Source: Ruminococcaceae bacterium UBA2854 (lineage in GTDB: Bacteria; Bacillota; Clostridia; Oscillospirales; Acutalibacteraceae). Taken from it: DNA of 32,759 nucleotides. The translations under genes and the position numbers were made by a program. The stretch is taken from positions 21,100-53,858 of the forward strand of contig DEFK01000007.1 in NCBI GenBank assembly GCA_002350765.1. Reading direction: 5' to 3'. Position 1 is the first letter of the stretch, and every line of letters begins with the position of its first letter. The notes beneath the pieces were generated by a model, which saw nothing but the letters and a program-made list of their open reading frames with translations, searched no databases and had not been told where the DNA came from. Of the stretch, positions 7,599-14,670 are shown piece after piece.

Positions 7599-8073
7599 TT
7601 TTACATTCACCTGTAAGCGGTCTGTAGGTTTCGCCGTATATACCGCTTTCAATATGTCCCGCGATAACTTTTCCTTTATATATAAGTATAGTAACCTTTC
7701 CGCCCTTTTTCATAGTAAATACGGAGCGTTCGGCTTTAACTCCCTTAAACCTTTCGAGGTTAAAGCCCGCCTGTTTTTGCAGGGTATTATAATACTTATA
7801 CGTAATATTGAACTTTTCGGGAACGATAATTTCGTCTTTTATCTCGCTTTCGGGCTTAACATCTATATTGAATTGCTTAAAGAACTCAACGATAGAATGT
7901 GTGTCATTTACCTCGGTAAAGAATCTTCCGACCTCGTCATTCGTAGCGGAACCTGCCGAAACGGCATTACGTCCGCTCCCGATAAAAAAGCATATTCCCG
8001 TCAGGAGCACGGCGCATATGGCTATCGCGGCAATTTTTCCAAAATGTTTTTTATTAAAATAGATTATCGGCAT
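7582..8073 (-). CDS. Membrane-anchored DUF4830-like protein
   Basis: The 163-aa protein has an N-terminal membrane segment (about 13-32, KIAAIAICAVLLTGICFFIG) and an extracytoplasmic remainder. The region YKYYNTLQKQAGFNLERFKGVKAERSVF, then a GGKVTILIYKGKVIAGHIES strand pair, resembles the DUF4830 family of Firmicutes surface proteins as I remember it. The function of the family is unknown. The gene overlaps the 5' end of the pseudouridine synthase by 17 bp and follows the HAD phosphatase by 37 bp, so it belongs to the same minus-strand cluster. The assignment to DUF4830 is from memory of the pattern only. Confidence 0.7.
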   Translation of the reverse strand: MPIIYFNKKHFGKIAAIAICAVLLTGICFFIGSGRNAVSAGSATNDEVGRFFTEVNDTHSIVEFFKQFNIDVKPESEIKDEIIVPEKFNITYKYYNTLQKQAGFNLERFKGVKAERSVFTMKKGGKVTILIYKGKVIAGHIESGIYGETYRPLTGECKNGKTG

Positions 8074-8110
8074 ATAATCACCCTGTAGATTATATGCTGT
8101 ACAACCTTAT

Positions 8111-8773
8111 TTAAGAAGAGGTCAGTATATTTAGAATGTCAATCGGGTTTTCCGCGACCGCGATATGCGGATATTCGAGCATTTTCGCCATATCGCCGTA
8201 GCCATAAGCGCAGGCTATATAATCCACGCCGCAGAGCTCGGCACCCTTAGCGTCAAAATATGTATCGCCTATCATAACCGCCTTATCAAGAGTACCGCCC
8301 AATCTTTCCACGGCGTAAGGGATTAAATCCTTTTTATCCTTACGGGTACTGTCGCGGTTAGAACCGCAAACCGCGTCGAAGTATTTCGTCAGCCCGATAA
8401 TATCGACAACCTTTTCGGAATTTTCTTCCAGTTTAGAGGAACATACCGCGAGCTTAAAACCTTTTTCCCTGAGCTTTACAAGCGTTTCCTCTATACCGTC
8501 GTAAGGCTTATTCATAAAAATACCCTTTTCGGCGTAATGGCGCATATAGATATCGTACGCCTTATCGAAAATTTCGTCGGGAAATTTGCAGATATTTTTA
8601 AATGTGCTGACAAGCGGAGGCCCGATATACTTTGTATAATCGGAAAAGTCCACGCCCTCAACGCCGACAGCCTCGCAGGTTTTTTCGAGGCTGTAGCGGA
8701 TTCCCTCGGCACTCGCCGAGAGCGTACCGTCTAAATCGAACAGAATATATTTATACTTCACTGAACTTTTCAT
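8111..8773 (-). CDS. HAD-family phosphatase, PGP/Gph-like
   Basis: The 220-aa hydrolase has all HAD motifs: I LFDLDGTLSAS (nucleophile and acid Asp), II VCSSK, III the Lys in DKKDLIPYAV and IV MIGDTYFDAKGA. A helical cap lies between motifs I and II (about 20-90), the C1 cap of phosphoglycolate phosphatase and pyrophosphatase PpaX relatives. The start is ambiguous. The ATG at 8773 has AAGGCGG immediately adjacent, while the in-frame GTG at 8761 has it 12 bases upstream. Either way it overlaps the thioesterase gene, so translational coupling is likely. The substrate is unknown; small phosphorylated metabolites are typical for the family. Confidence 0.88.
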   Translation of the reverse strand: MKSSVKYKYILFDLDGTLSASAEGIRYSLEKTCEAVGVEGVDFSDYTKYIGPPLVSTFKNICKFPDEIFDKAYDIYMRHYAEKGIFMNKPYDGIEETLVKLREKGFKLAVCSSKLEENSEKVVDIIGLTKYFDAVCGSNRDSTRKDKKDLIPYAVERLGGTLDKAVMIGDTYFDAKGAELCGVDYIACAYGYGDMAKMLEYPHIAVAENPIDILNILTSS

Positions 8774-9143
8774 CCGCCTTTTTCTGGAATTTTTCGGCGT
8801 TCACGCTTACGCGGGTATGCTCACCCTTAGCGATAACGCCCTTTTCGTCGTACGCGATTACGTCGAATTTAAAAATCCGTCCGTCGCTTTCTTTCAGGAC
8901 AGCCTCGGCTTTTATCTTTGCTCCCAAAGGCGTCGGGCTGATGTGTTCTATATTAATCATAGTTCCGACGGTGGTATACTCCTCGCTAAGTCCGCTCTTA
9001 GCGAGATTAGACGCGGCGTTCTCCATAAGCGCGATTACGCTCGGTGTAGCGAGCACCTCGAGCTCACCGCTTCCGACCGTTACCGCGAGCATTTCTTCGT
9101 TAACTCTTTCTTTTATCTCAAGACTATCGCCAATATTCAGCAT
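8751..9143 (-). CDS. FlK-type hotdog thioesterase
   Basis: The 130-aa hotdog-fold protein resembles fluoroacetyl-CoA thioesterase FlK. The triad spacing is preserved: T33, E41 in TPSVIALMENAA, and H67 in NIEHISPTPLG, giving separations of 8 and 26 as in FlK (T42, E50, H76). In gut bacteria such proteins probably hydrolyse small acyl-CoA side products; fluoroacetate is not implied. It heads the minus-strand cluster with the HAD phosphatase, which it overlaps by 23 bp. Its promoter at 9189-9217 overlaps the divergent promoter for the acyltransferase-like gene. Confidence 0.88.
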   Translation of the reverse strand: MLNIGDSLEIKERVNEEMLAVTVGSGELEVLATPSVIALMENAASNLAKSGLSEEYTTVGTMINIEHISPTPLGAKIKAEAVLKESDGRIFKFDVIAYDEKGVIAKGEHTRVSVNAEKFQKKADEKFSEV

Positions 9144-9157
9144 AAAAAAATCCTTTC

Positions 9158-9186
9158 TTGTTACGGGAATAAAAATATGATAGAAT
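9158..9186 (+). promoter_or_regulatory. Promoter of the membrane acyltransferase-like gene
   Basis: TTGTTA (9158-9163), a 17-bp spacer and TAGAAT (9181-9186) read towards the gene starting at 9229. It lies next to the divergent thioesterase promoter. Confidence 0.6.
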
Positions 9187-9188
9187 AT

Positions 9189-9217
9189 ATTATAGCAATT
9201 TTTGGATAATACCGCAA
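9189..9217 (-). promoter_or_regulatory. Promoter of the thioesterase cluster
   Basis: On the minus strand, TATAAT (9189-9194) with an upstream TGC makes an extended -10. A weak -35, TTGCGG, lies at 9212-9217 with a 17-bp spacer. Confidence 0.55.
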
Positions 9218-9228
9218 GGAGAATTAAC

Positions 9229-9969
9229 TTGAATAACCAAAAGAGAATTAATATTATAGATGAATTCCGCGGCGCGCTGATAATTCTTGTAGTAATATAT
9301 CACCTTTTCTATACGCTGGCAATGATTTATCACGTGGATTGGTCGCTTAAACCGTTTTCCGTTATGAGGATATGGCAGCCGATTTTACCCGCGATGTTCA
9401 TATTAATATCGGGAATATCATTTCAGCTGAGCCGAAATAATATAGTACGCGGATTAAAGCTGGCGGTAATTTCGGCGGCGATTACAATTATACTGTGGTT
9501 TTTTATGCCGAGCCAGATTATATGGTTCGGAATACTGCATTTCCTCGCGGTTATGAATATTGTTTTCGGGCTGCTTAAAAATCAGATAAATAAAAATCCC
9601 GCGGTTTTCGGGATAATACTCTTTTCGATTCTTTTTATACTCACTTATAATGTTCACAGGGGATATTTAGGTATAGAGGGGATCTGGAGCTATAAGCTCC
9701 CCGAGATTTTGTACCAAACAAACCTAACCGCTCCCATTGGTTTTTACAGCGAGGACTTTTATTCCTCGGATTATTGTCCGATACTTCCGTGGATATTTAT
9801 GTTTTTAATCGGAACGATTCTTGGACGATATGTTAAAAATCTTCCCGAAGCGTTAGCGCGAACCCATATTAAACCGCTCGCGTTTACAGGGCGGCACACG
9901 CTTATAATCTACCTCGTTCATCAGCCGATTATCGTCGGCGCGCTATATCTTATTACGGGTAAGTTTTAG
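9229..9969 (+). CDS. HGSNAT-like (DUF1624) membrane acyltransferase
   Basis: The 246-aa protein has about seven membrane helices. Its opening IDEFRGALIILVVIYHLFY fits the heparan-alpha-glucosaminide N-acetyltransferase catalytic domain (DUF1624), an acyltransferase-3-like family that moves acetyl groups onto glycans across the membrane. The PWIFMFLIGTILG segment and the C-terminal FTGRHTLIIYLVHQPII are typical. I chose the TTG at 9229, with AAGGAG eight bases upstream. An earlier in-frame TTG at 9202 would put that ribosome site inside the gene. It is monocistronic and divergent from the thioesterase cluster. The acceptor is unknown. Confidence 0.82.
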   Translation: MNNQKRINIIDEFRGALIILVVIYHLFYTLAMIYHVDWSLKPFSVMRIWQPILPAMFILISGISFQLSRNNIVRGLKLAVISAAITIILWFFMPSQIIWFGILHFLAVMNIVFGLLKNQINKNPAVFGIILFSILFILTYNVHRGYLGIEGIWSYKLPEILYQTNLTAPIGFYSEDFYSSDYCPILPWIFMFLIGTILGRYVKNLPEALARTHIKPLAFTGRHTLIIYLVHQPIIVGALYLITGKF

Positions 9970-9998
9970 TTGAGATTTTAAAAATAGTATGATATAAT
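9970..9998 (+). promoter_or_regulatory. Promoter of ychF
   Basis: TTGAGA (9970-9975), a 17-bp spacer and TATAAT (9993-9998) with an extended TGA. The box starts at the stop codon of the preceding gene, so ychF has its own strong promoter. Confidence 0.8.
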
Positions 9999-10032
9999 CT
10001 ATAAAGTTGAAAAATAAGGAGATTGATTATAT

Positions 10033-11127
10033 ATGAAATTAGGTATTGTCGGACTTCCGAATGTCGGAAAAAGTACGCTTTTTAACGCAATTACTAACGC
10101 GGGAGCGCAGTCGGCTAACTATCCTTTCTGCACGATTGAGCCGAATGTCGGCGTTGTAGCCGTTCCCGATAAACGTCTTGACAAATTAGCCGAGATGTAT
10201 GACCCCGAAAAATACACGCCCGCTATGATTGAGTTCGTAGATATCGCGGGACTCGTTAAGGGCGCGTCCAAGGGCGAGGGCTTAGGCAATAAATTCCTCG
10301 CTAATATCAGAGAATGCGACGCGATTGTACACGTTGTACGCTGTTTTGAGAACACGGATATCGTCCACGTAGACGGCAGTATCGACCCGAAGCGTGATAT
10401 CGAAACGATTAACCTCGAGCTTATCCTCTCGGACGTTGAGATGCTCGAGCGCAGAATCGAAAAGACAAAGAAGCTTATCAAGGGCGATAAAAAGTATCAG
10501 GTTGACCTCGATTTATTTGAGCGAGTTTTAGAGGCGCTTAACGCGGGTAAGTCCGCGCGTTCTGTAGAAATGGACGACGAGGAAAAGAAGATTATTTCGG
10601 AGGTCGCTCTGCTTACGACTAAGCCGATTATCTACGCCGCGAATATGAGCGACGAGGATTTCTCTAACGGTATAGAGGGCAACAAGTTCCTCGAAACGGT
10701 AAGGGAAGTCGCTAAGGAAGAAAACGCGGGCGTGCTTCCGATTTGCGCCGAGATCGAAGCGGAAATCGTCGATATGGATAAGGAAGAAAAGGAGATGTTC
10801 CTCTCCGATTTAGGCTTGGAGGAAAGCGGACTTGACCGTCTTATTAAAGAATGTTATTCACTCTTAGGACTTATAAGCTACCTCACCGCGGGCAAGCCCG
10901 AGGTAAGAGCGTGGACTATTAAAAAAGGTACAAAAGCTCCGCAGGCGGCGGGTAAAATCCACACCGATTTCGAACGCGGATTTATCAGAGCCGAGGTCGT
11001 AAGCTTTAAGGACTTAATGGAATGCGGTTCAATCGCCGCGGCAAAAGAAAAAGGTCTTTACCGCAGCGAGGGTAAAGACTACGTTATGAACGACGGCGAC
11101 GTCGTATTGTTCAGATTTAATGTGTGA
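10033..11127 (+). CDS. ychF: Ribosome-binding ATPase YchF (OBG-like)
   Basis: The 364-aa protein is full-length YchF/OLA1. G1 is GLPNVGKST (7-15), G3 is DIAGLVKGAS with GEGLGNKFL, and the G4 position reads NMSDED instead of NKxD. That change underlies the ATP-over-GTP preference of the family. A coiled-coil insertion (about 135-200) and a C-terminal TGS domain (about 278-361) follow. YchF binds ribosomes and takes part in translation and stress response. It has AAGGAGA before the ATG, its own promoter and a strong terminator, so it is monocistronic here. Confidence 0.97.
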   Translation: MKLGIVGLPNVGKSTLFNAITNAGAQSANYPFCTIEPNVGVVAVPDKRLDKLAEMYDPEKYTPAMIEFVDIAGLVKGASKGEGLGNKFLANIRECDAIVHVVRCFENTDIVHVDGSIDPKRDIETINLELILSDVEMLERRIEKTKKLIKGDKKYQVDLDLFERVLEALNAGKSARSVEMDDEEKKIISEVALLTTKPIIYAANMSDEDFSNGIEGNKFLETVREVAKEENAGVLPICAEIEAEIVDMDKEEKEMFLSDLGLEESGLDRLIKECYSLLGLISYLTAGKPEVRAWTIKKGTKAPQAAGKIHTDFERGFIRAEVVSFKDLMECGSIAAAKEKGLYRSEGKDYVMNDGDVVLFRFNV

Positions 11128-11143
11128 ATATTTTTTTAAAAAG

Positions 11144-11178
11144 CCGCTGACTCAGATCCCTGTGAGTCAGCGGTTTTT
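11144..11178. terminator. Bidirectional terminator between ychF and the accessory island
   Basis: The 11-bp stem CCGCTGACTCA / TGAGTCAGCGG (11144-11154, 11163-11173) is flanked by a T run downstream and A runs upstream. It can end ychF and the converging minus-strand membrane gene. Confidence 0.9.
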
Positions 11179-11188
11179 GTAAAAATGT

Positions 11189-11680
11189 TCAATTCTTGTT
11201 TTTATTTAAAGTGTAATATTGGAAAATATTAATTAGTATTAGTAGAACAGCGATAATAACTAATCCAATTCCGCCGTAGAACAGCAAATCGCCTGTTGCG
11301 TCTTTGTTGCCTTCTGAGAGATAAGCTTTTAGTTGCCTTTCGGTGTCATTATTCATATGATTACCAATAAAGCACAATACTCCACCGGTTATACCTACAA
11401 TAACTCCTATTATACCGAATACGTATTTTTTTATCCCTACAATGGAATCCGGATTTCTTTTAATATAATCACTTATTGATAAGAATATTAGTATTGCCGA
11501 TATCGCCAACGCTATAATACCACATAAAATATATACCGCGCCTGCGTTTGGGTAAGTTTTACTCATAGAATCCACCAAAAGTCTCGCGTTTCTTATACAA
11601 CCAACATATACGGAAACTCCACCAAGAATGAGCATAACTATTCCTATAGACCCAAAATCTCTAAATTTATCTAACTTAAT
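11189..11680 (-). CDS. Paralogous membrane protein of the accessory island (possible ATT start)
   Basis: This is an unrecognised membrane protein with about four hydrophobic segments. Its C-terminal half (GIIGVIVGITGGVLCFIGNH, a charged loop, TGDLLFYGGIGLVII, ILINIFQYY) is paralogous to the N-terminus of the zinc-ribbon protein at 12015-12770 and to the broken gene between them. The first ATG is at 11635, but it would cut into the first hydrophobic segment and has no good ribosome site. The frame is open upstream to an ATT at 11680, six bases after AAAGGA, giving 163 aa beginning IKLDKFRDFGSIG. I favour that start; the conservative one gives 148 aa. It is probably the last gene of a three-gene minus operon. 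Confidence 0.65.
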   Translation of the reverse strand: MKLDKFRDFGSIGIVMLILGGVSVYVGCIRNARLLVDSMSKTYPNAGAVYILCGIIALAISAILIFLSISDYIKRNPDSIVGIKKYVFGIIGVIVGITGGVLCFIGNHMNNDTERQLKAYLSEGNKDATGDLLFYGGIGLVIIAVLLILINIFQYYTLNKNKN

Positions 11681-11732
11681 TGTTTATCCTTTCATTGTTA
11701 AATTATTTTTACGACTGTGAATATACGAAAAA

Positions 11733-12002
11733 TCAATCAACGACATTAGGTTCAGTTGCTATATTTGCGTTCCAATATCTGCCAAAATTAATTAACATTA
11801 GTACAATCCCGATAACAAATAAAACTAAACCTAAATATAACGCTATCTCACTACTGTAGTCCTTTTCGCCCTTTTCAATTAGCTAAATCAACTGACGCGA
11901 ATAGTCTATTTTAAGTTCGTTGCTGTAAAAGCATAAATACACTCCTACAGCTGTTACTACAAAGCCTATAACTCCTAACAAATAATTTTTTACAAACTTC
12001 AT
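11733..12002 (-). pseudogene. Third paralogue of the two-helix membrane module, broken by an in-frame TAG
   Basis: I translated this stretch by hand. From the ATG at 12002 the frame reads 39 residues (MKFVKNYLLGVIGF..., ending DYSRQLI), then a TAG at 11883-11885. It continues in the same frame for 49 residues to a TGA at 11733. The two halves align without gaps to the paralogues: helix, SRQLI/ERQLK loop, KGEKD/EGNKD, then the second helix ending LMLINFGRYW, compared with VNIFQYY. AGGTG precedes the ATG. It is most simply a pseudogene made by one nonsense change. A recent mutation or a sequencing error are alternatives. Confidence 0.75.
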
Positions 12003-12014
12003 TTTAAAAAACAC

Positions 12015-12770
12015 CTATTCTATCTTAACTCCGCATGAACCGCAAAAGCTATTTCCCACAACCAGTTTTGCTCCACATTTTGTGCAGAAATTCTTTCTTT
12101 GTTCTTCATTTGTTTTATGTTGTACATTTATTACTTCTTTAGTTTTTTCACTTGCAATTTTTGACCAATCTATACGTTGATTACAATTTGGACACGTAAA
12201 CATGCCAAACTCAACTCGTGCAGCACATATAGGACACACAACTATTTCACTTTCTTCCGAAAATAAATTCCTTTTATTATTCTCTTCTTTTGTTACCCCA
12301 CAACCGCAAGTACCTACATAATTAAGATTAACTTTTCCACATTTATAACAGCGCCAACTATTTTCAATATCATTGTTTATAATTGTTTTTTTGTTATCTA
12401 CTGGTTTACTTTCACCACAGTCACAAAATCTTCTATATTTAGAATTTATTGCTCCACACTTAGGGCAATCCCAAAAGTCTGATACTATTTCATCTGAATT
12501 TTGATTTGTACTATTGTCAGCACTGGTTGATGGTTGATAATACTGAAAAATATTTACCACTATCATCAATACACCGATAATAACTAAAGCTACACCGATA
12601 AAGAAAAAAATATCTCCCGTTTCATCTCTCGATCCAGTATTCCAGACAGATGAAAACTGTCTCTCTAGATCCCTATCCATATGTTTACCGACGAAACACA
12701 ATATTCCACCGATGATTCCTATAATTGCTCCCCCGGCACCTAAAGCTGCGCTTTTTTCGTTATTTGCCAA
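12015..12770 (-). CDS. Two-helix membrane protein with four zinc ribbons
   Basis: The 251-aa protein has two membrane helices (about 10-28 and 53-74) separated by a charged loop (HMDRDLERQ...TGSRDETGD). A long cytoplasmic-type tail carries four Cys4 modules: C102/C105/C116/C118, C141/C144/C155/C157, C179/C182/C193/C196 and C229/C232/C243/C246. The first two have the CxxC...CxC form and the last two are classical CxxC...CxxC ribbons. The start is TTG 12770, with AAGGAG upstream. It heads the paralogue operon and is divergent from a small XRE gene across a nested palindrome. The function is unknown; membrane-tethered zinc-ribbon proteins often bind proteins or nucleic acids. Confidence 0.8.
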   Translation of the reverse strand: MANNEKSAALGAGGAIIGIIGGILCFVGKHMDRDLERQFSSVWNTGSRDETGDIFFFIGVALVIIGVLMIVVNIFQYYQPSTSADNSTNQNSDEIVSDFWDCPKCGAINSKYRRFCDCGESKPVDNKKTIINNDIENSWRCYKCGKVNLNYVGTCGCGVTKEENNKRNLFSEESEIVVCPICAARVEFGMFTCPNCNQRIDWSKIASEKTKEVINVQHKTNEEQRKNFCTKCGAKLVVGNSFCGSCGVKIE

Positions 12771-12793
12771 TTATAATCATCTCCTTTTTTAAT

Positions 12794-12836
12794 TTGTAAC
12801 AATCTGTTACATAATTATAGTAACAGATTGTTACAA
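12794..12836. promoter_or_regulatory. Nested double palindrome operator between divergent genes
   Basis: A perfect 17-bp inverted repeat (12794-12810 and 12820-12836) surrounds a 9-bp AT-rich centre. Each arm is itself a palindrome, GTAACA-N3-TGTTAC (12796-12810 and 12820-12834), with centres 24 bp apart. The centre holds a minus-strand TATAAT (12814-12819), and TTGACA lies on the minus strand at 12840-12845. On the plus strand TTGTAA (12794) and TATAGT (12816) are spaced 16 bp. Two repressor dimers could shut both promoters at once. The likely binder is the XRE protein at 12877. Confidence 0.75.
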
Positions 12837-12876
12837 TAGTGTCAAGAACATTTGAAGAATTCCGGGAATATTTTAT

Positions 12877-13083
12877 ATGAAAATGATAGGTCTTTACACT
12901 ATTAGAAAGAAAAAGGGTTATAGCCAGCTTAAGGTTGCTATGGATTTAAACATAAGTCGCGAAGCAATTTCGTATTACGAGAATGGTCAACGCTGTCCTA
13001 ATTTGGAAATGCTGGTTAAACTATCTGAATACTTTAACGTTTCTATACATTATTTAATAACAGGTAAGGATTTTAGAATATAA
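12877..13083 (+). CDS. Small XRE-family regulator
   Basis: The 68-aa protein is almost only a helix-turn-helix: LYTIRKKKGYSQLKVAMDLN, then ISREAISYYENGQRCP, NLEMLVKLSEYFNVSIHYLITG. This is the standard single-domain Xre/Cro fold. The ribosome site is weak, and a second ATG two codons later is possible. It is divergent from the zinc-ribbon gene, and a double palindrome lies between them. It most likely represses that operon and itself. A hairpin terminator follows. Confidence 0.88.
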   Translation: MKMIGLYTIRKKKGYSQLKVAMDLNISREAISYYENGQRCPNLEMLVKLSEYFNVSIHYLITGKDFRI

Positions 13084-13091
13084 ACAGCAAA

Positions 13092-13114
13092 GGCTCCCGA
13101 TAGGGAGCCATTTT
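13092..13114 (+). terminator. Terminator of the small XRE gene
   Basis: The stem GGCTCCC-GATA-GGGAGCC, extended by AGCAAA/TTTTGCT on its flanks, is followed by a short T stretch. Confidence 0.75.
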
Positions 13115-13132
13115 GCTATAGGAAGGAAATTT

Positions 13133-13198
13133 ATGAAAAAGTTTTTAAAAAGATGTTGTCGTGTGTTAATCAGTAATTTCTTTACTGTGGTTATATAA
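13133..13198 (+). CDS. Possible 21-aa peptide or gene remnant
   Basis: An ATG at 13133, seven to eight bases after GGAAGG, opens a 21-codon frame (MKKFLKRCCRVLISNFFTVVI) ending in TAA at 13198. The product would be short, basic at the start and hydrophobic at the end. It may be a small membrane peptide, or the 5' remnant of a decayed gene. It lies between a terminator and the TetR promoter, with no promoter of its own that I can see. Confidence 0.3.
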   Translation: MKKFLKRCCRVLISNFFTVVI

Positions 13199-13287
13199 TA
13201 AACCCCTAATGTGACAGCTATATGAAAGCTTAAAGAAAGTTCGGCGATATTTTGTGTGAACGTTAGATGAATTTTAGGTGTAAACTG

Positions 13288-13315
13288 TTGACAATAAAAA
13301 AAATAGGGATATAAT
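13288..13315 (+). promoter_or_regulatory. Promoter of the TetR-family gene
   Basis: TTGACA (13288-13293), a 16-bp A-rich spacer and TATAAT (13310-13315), both perfect boxes. Confidence 0.8.
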
Positions 13316-13325
13316 AATCTAAAAG

Positions 13326-13338
13326 CTGATTAAATCAG
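13326..13338. promoter_or_regulatory. Short palindrome downstream of the TetR promoter
   Basis: CTGAT-TAA-ATCAG lies just after the expected transcription start of the TetR gene. It is a candidate autoregulatory operator. The arms are only 5 bp, so chance is possible. Confidence 0.35.
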
Positions 13339-13362
13339 TAATAAAGTAACGGAGGTTAAATT

Positions 13363-13965
13363 ATGATTAAACGCACATTCTACAATCTTCCGCCCGAAAA
13401 GCGTGAAAAGATTATCGACGTTACAAGAAAAGAGTTCCGCAAGGGCAGTAAGAAAAAAATTACCATAAACAGCGTTATAAAAAACGCGGGTATTTCGCGC
13501 GGCAGCTTTTACCAGTATTTCGACGATAAGCTCGATTTAGTTGAGCTTATGGCGGACGATATGATGAATAAGATGAGCGAATATATTAAAGAACAGCTTG
13601 TACTCTACAACGGCGATATTTTCGAGATACCGTTAGTTATATTCGACGTAATGTTCAAGGAGGACAGCAGCTATAAGGATATTGTTGTTTTCACCGATAG
13701 AAACAACCAGAACAGCGAGCTGATTTCCGAGTATATGTTTTACCGCTTCCGCAAGTACAATTTCTGGAACAAGCTCTCGAACTATATCAATCGCTCCAAG
13801 TTAAGACTAAACAGCGACGAGGATATAAAATACATTGTGTTCATTATGGAGGACGCTTTCAGAAACGCGTTATCAAACATTTCTAAGAATCCTAAGCTAA
13901 AGGATAGAGAAAGAACTATTCTCGCTAATAAAGTTGATTTGCTCAAAAGAGCGGTATGTGTATAA
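13363..13965 (+). CDS. TetR/AcrR-family transcriptional regulator
   Basis: The 200-aa protein has the TetR N-terminal domain (about 1-58): LPPEKREKIIDVTRKEF, then ITINSVIKNAGISRGSFYQYFDDKLDLVELM. Residues 60-195 form a helical ligand-binding region with no recognisable family, ending in many basic residues. GGAGG precedes the ATG. No efflux pump or enzyme gene is adjacent on the same strand, so its target is unknown; autoregulation through the palindrome at 13326-13338 is possible. It is closed by a terminator shared with rpe. Confidence 0.92.
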   Translation: MIKRTFYNLPPEKREKIIDVTRKEFRKGSKKKITINSVIKNAGISRGSFYQYFDDKLDLVELMADDMMNKMSEYIKEQLVLYNGDIFEIPLVIFDVMFKEDSSYKDIVVFTDRNNQNSELISEYMFYRFRKYNFWNKLSNYINRSKLRLNSDEDIKYIVFIMEDAFRNALSNISKNPKLKDRERTILANKVDLLKRAVCV

Positions 13966-13979
13966 CCTAATAAATAATT

Positions 13980-14010
13980 AAGACGTCGGGTTTAATCCCG
14001 ACGTCTTTTT
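13980..14010. terminator. Bidirectional terminator between the TetR gene and rpe
   Basis: The 11-bp stem AAGACGTCGGG / CCCGACGTCTT with a 6-nt loop is followed by a T run on the plus strand and an AT-rich tail on the minus strand. It overlaps the stop codon of rpe. Confidence 0.88.
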
Positions 14011-14657
14011 CAGTCACAATTTTTAAGCTTCGCGATTGTAGCCTTAGGATCCTCGGCTTTAAATACCGCCGTACCCGCTACGGCTACGTCAACGCCCGCT
14101 TTAGCGCAGTCGGCAATATTATTTATACCGATTCCGCCGTCAGCCTCGATTAATACATCGAGGTTTCTTTTATTTATCTCGGCTTTCAGCTTTTCCGCCT
14201 TAGGCAACATATCCGCCATAAAGCTCTGTCCGCCAAAGCCCGGCTCAACCGTCATAATAAGCACCATATCGAGCTTATCAAGATACGGGAACACGCTCTC
14301 GATATCGGTTTTCGGCTTAACCACCAAGCCCGCTTTTACATTTCTGCTCTTGATTTTATTAATCGTTTCGAGCGGATCGCTGTCGCTCTCGATATGGAAC
14401 GTGATTAAATCCGCTCCCGCGTCACAGAAATCGTCAATATATTTAAACGGTTCGCTTATCATAAGATGGACGTCGAAAACCTTATCGGTAAACTTCCTGA
14501 CAAACTTTATAACAGGAGCTCCGAACGTTATATTCGGCACAAAATGCCCGTCCATAACGTCGAGGTGCATATAATCCGCTCCCGCTTCGTCCATTCGCTT
14601 TATCTCCTCGCCGAAGCGCGAGAAATCGCACGATAGTAAAGACGGCGCTATTAACAT
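14010..14657 (-). CDS. rpe: Ribulose-phosphate 3-epimerase
   Basis: The 215-aa TIM-barrel enzyme interconverts ribulose 5-phosphate and xylulose 5-phosphate in the pentose phosphate pathway. It shows APSLLSCDF (4-12), MHLDVMDGHFVPNITFG (30-46, metal ligands H31 and D33), H64 in DVHLM, VEPGFGGQSF and EADGGI, the full family set. The start ATG 14657 has AAAGGAGG upstream; a longer frame to 14753 runs into the preceding gene. It lies 13 bp after the large pseudo-ATPase gene and probably shares its transcript. Confidence 0.96.
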   Translation of the reverse strand: MLIAPSLLSCDFSRFGEEIKRMDEAGADYMHLDVMDGHFVPNITFGAPVIKFVRKFTDKVFDVHLMISEPFKYIDDFCDAGADLITFHIESDSDPLETINKIKSRNVKAGLVVKPKTDIESVFPYLDKLDMVLIMTVEPGFGGQSFMADMLPKAEKLKAEINKRNLDVLIEADGGIGINNIADCAKAGVDVAVAGTAVFKAEDPKATIAKLKNCD

Positions 14658-14670
14658 AGTTTTTCCTCCT

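Noticed and set aside
7654..8088. 144-aa plus-strand frame
   Set aside because: It is a shadow of the DUF4830-like gene, whose membrane anchor and conserved pattern are on the other strand.
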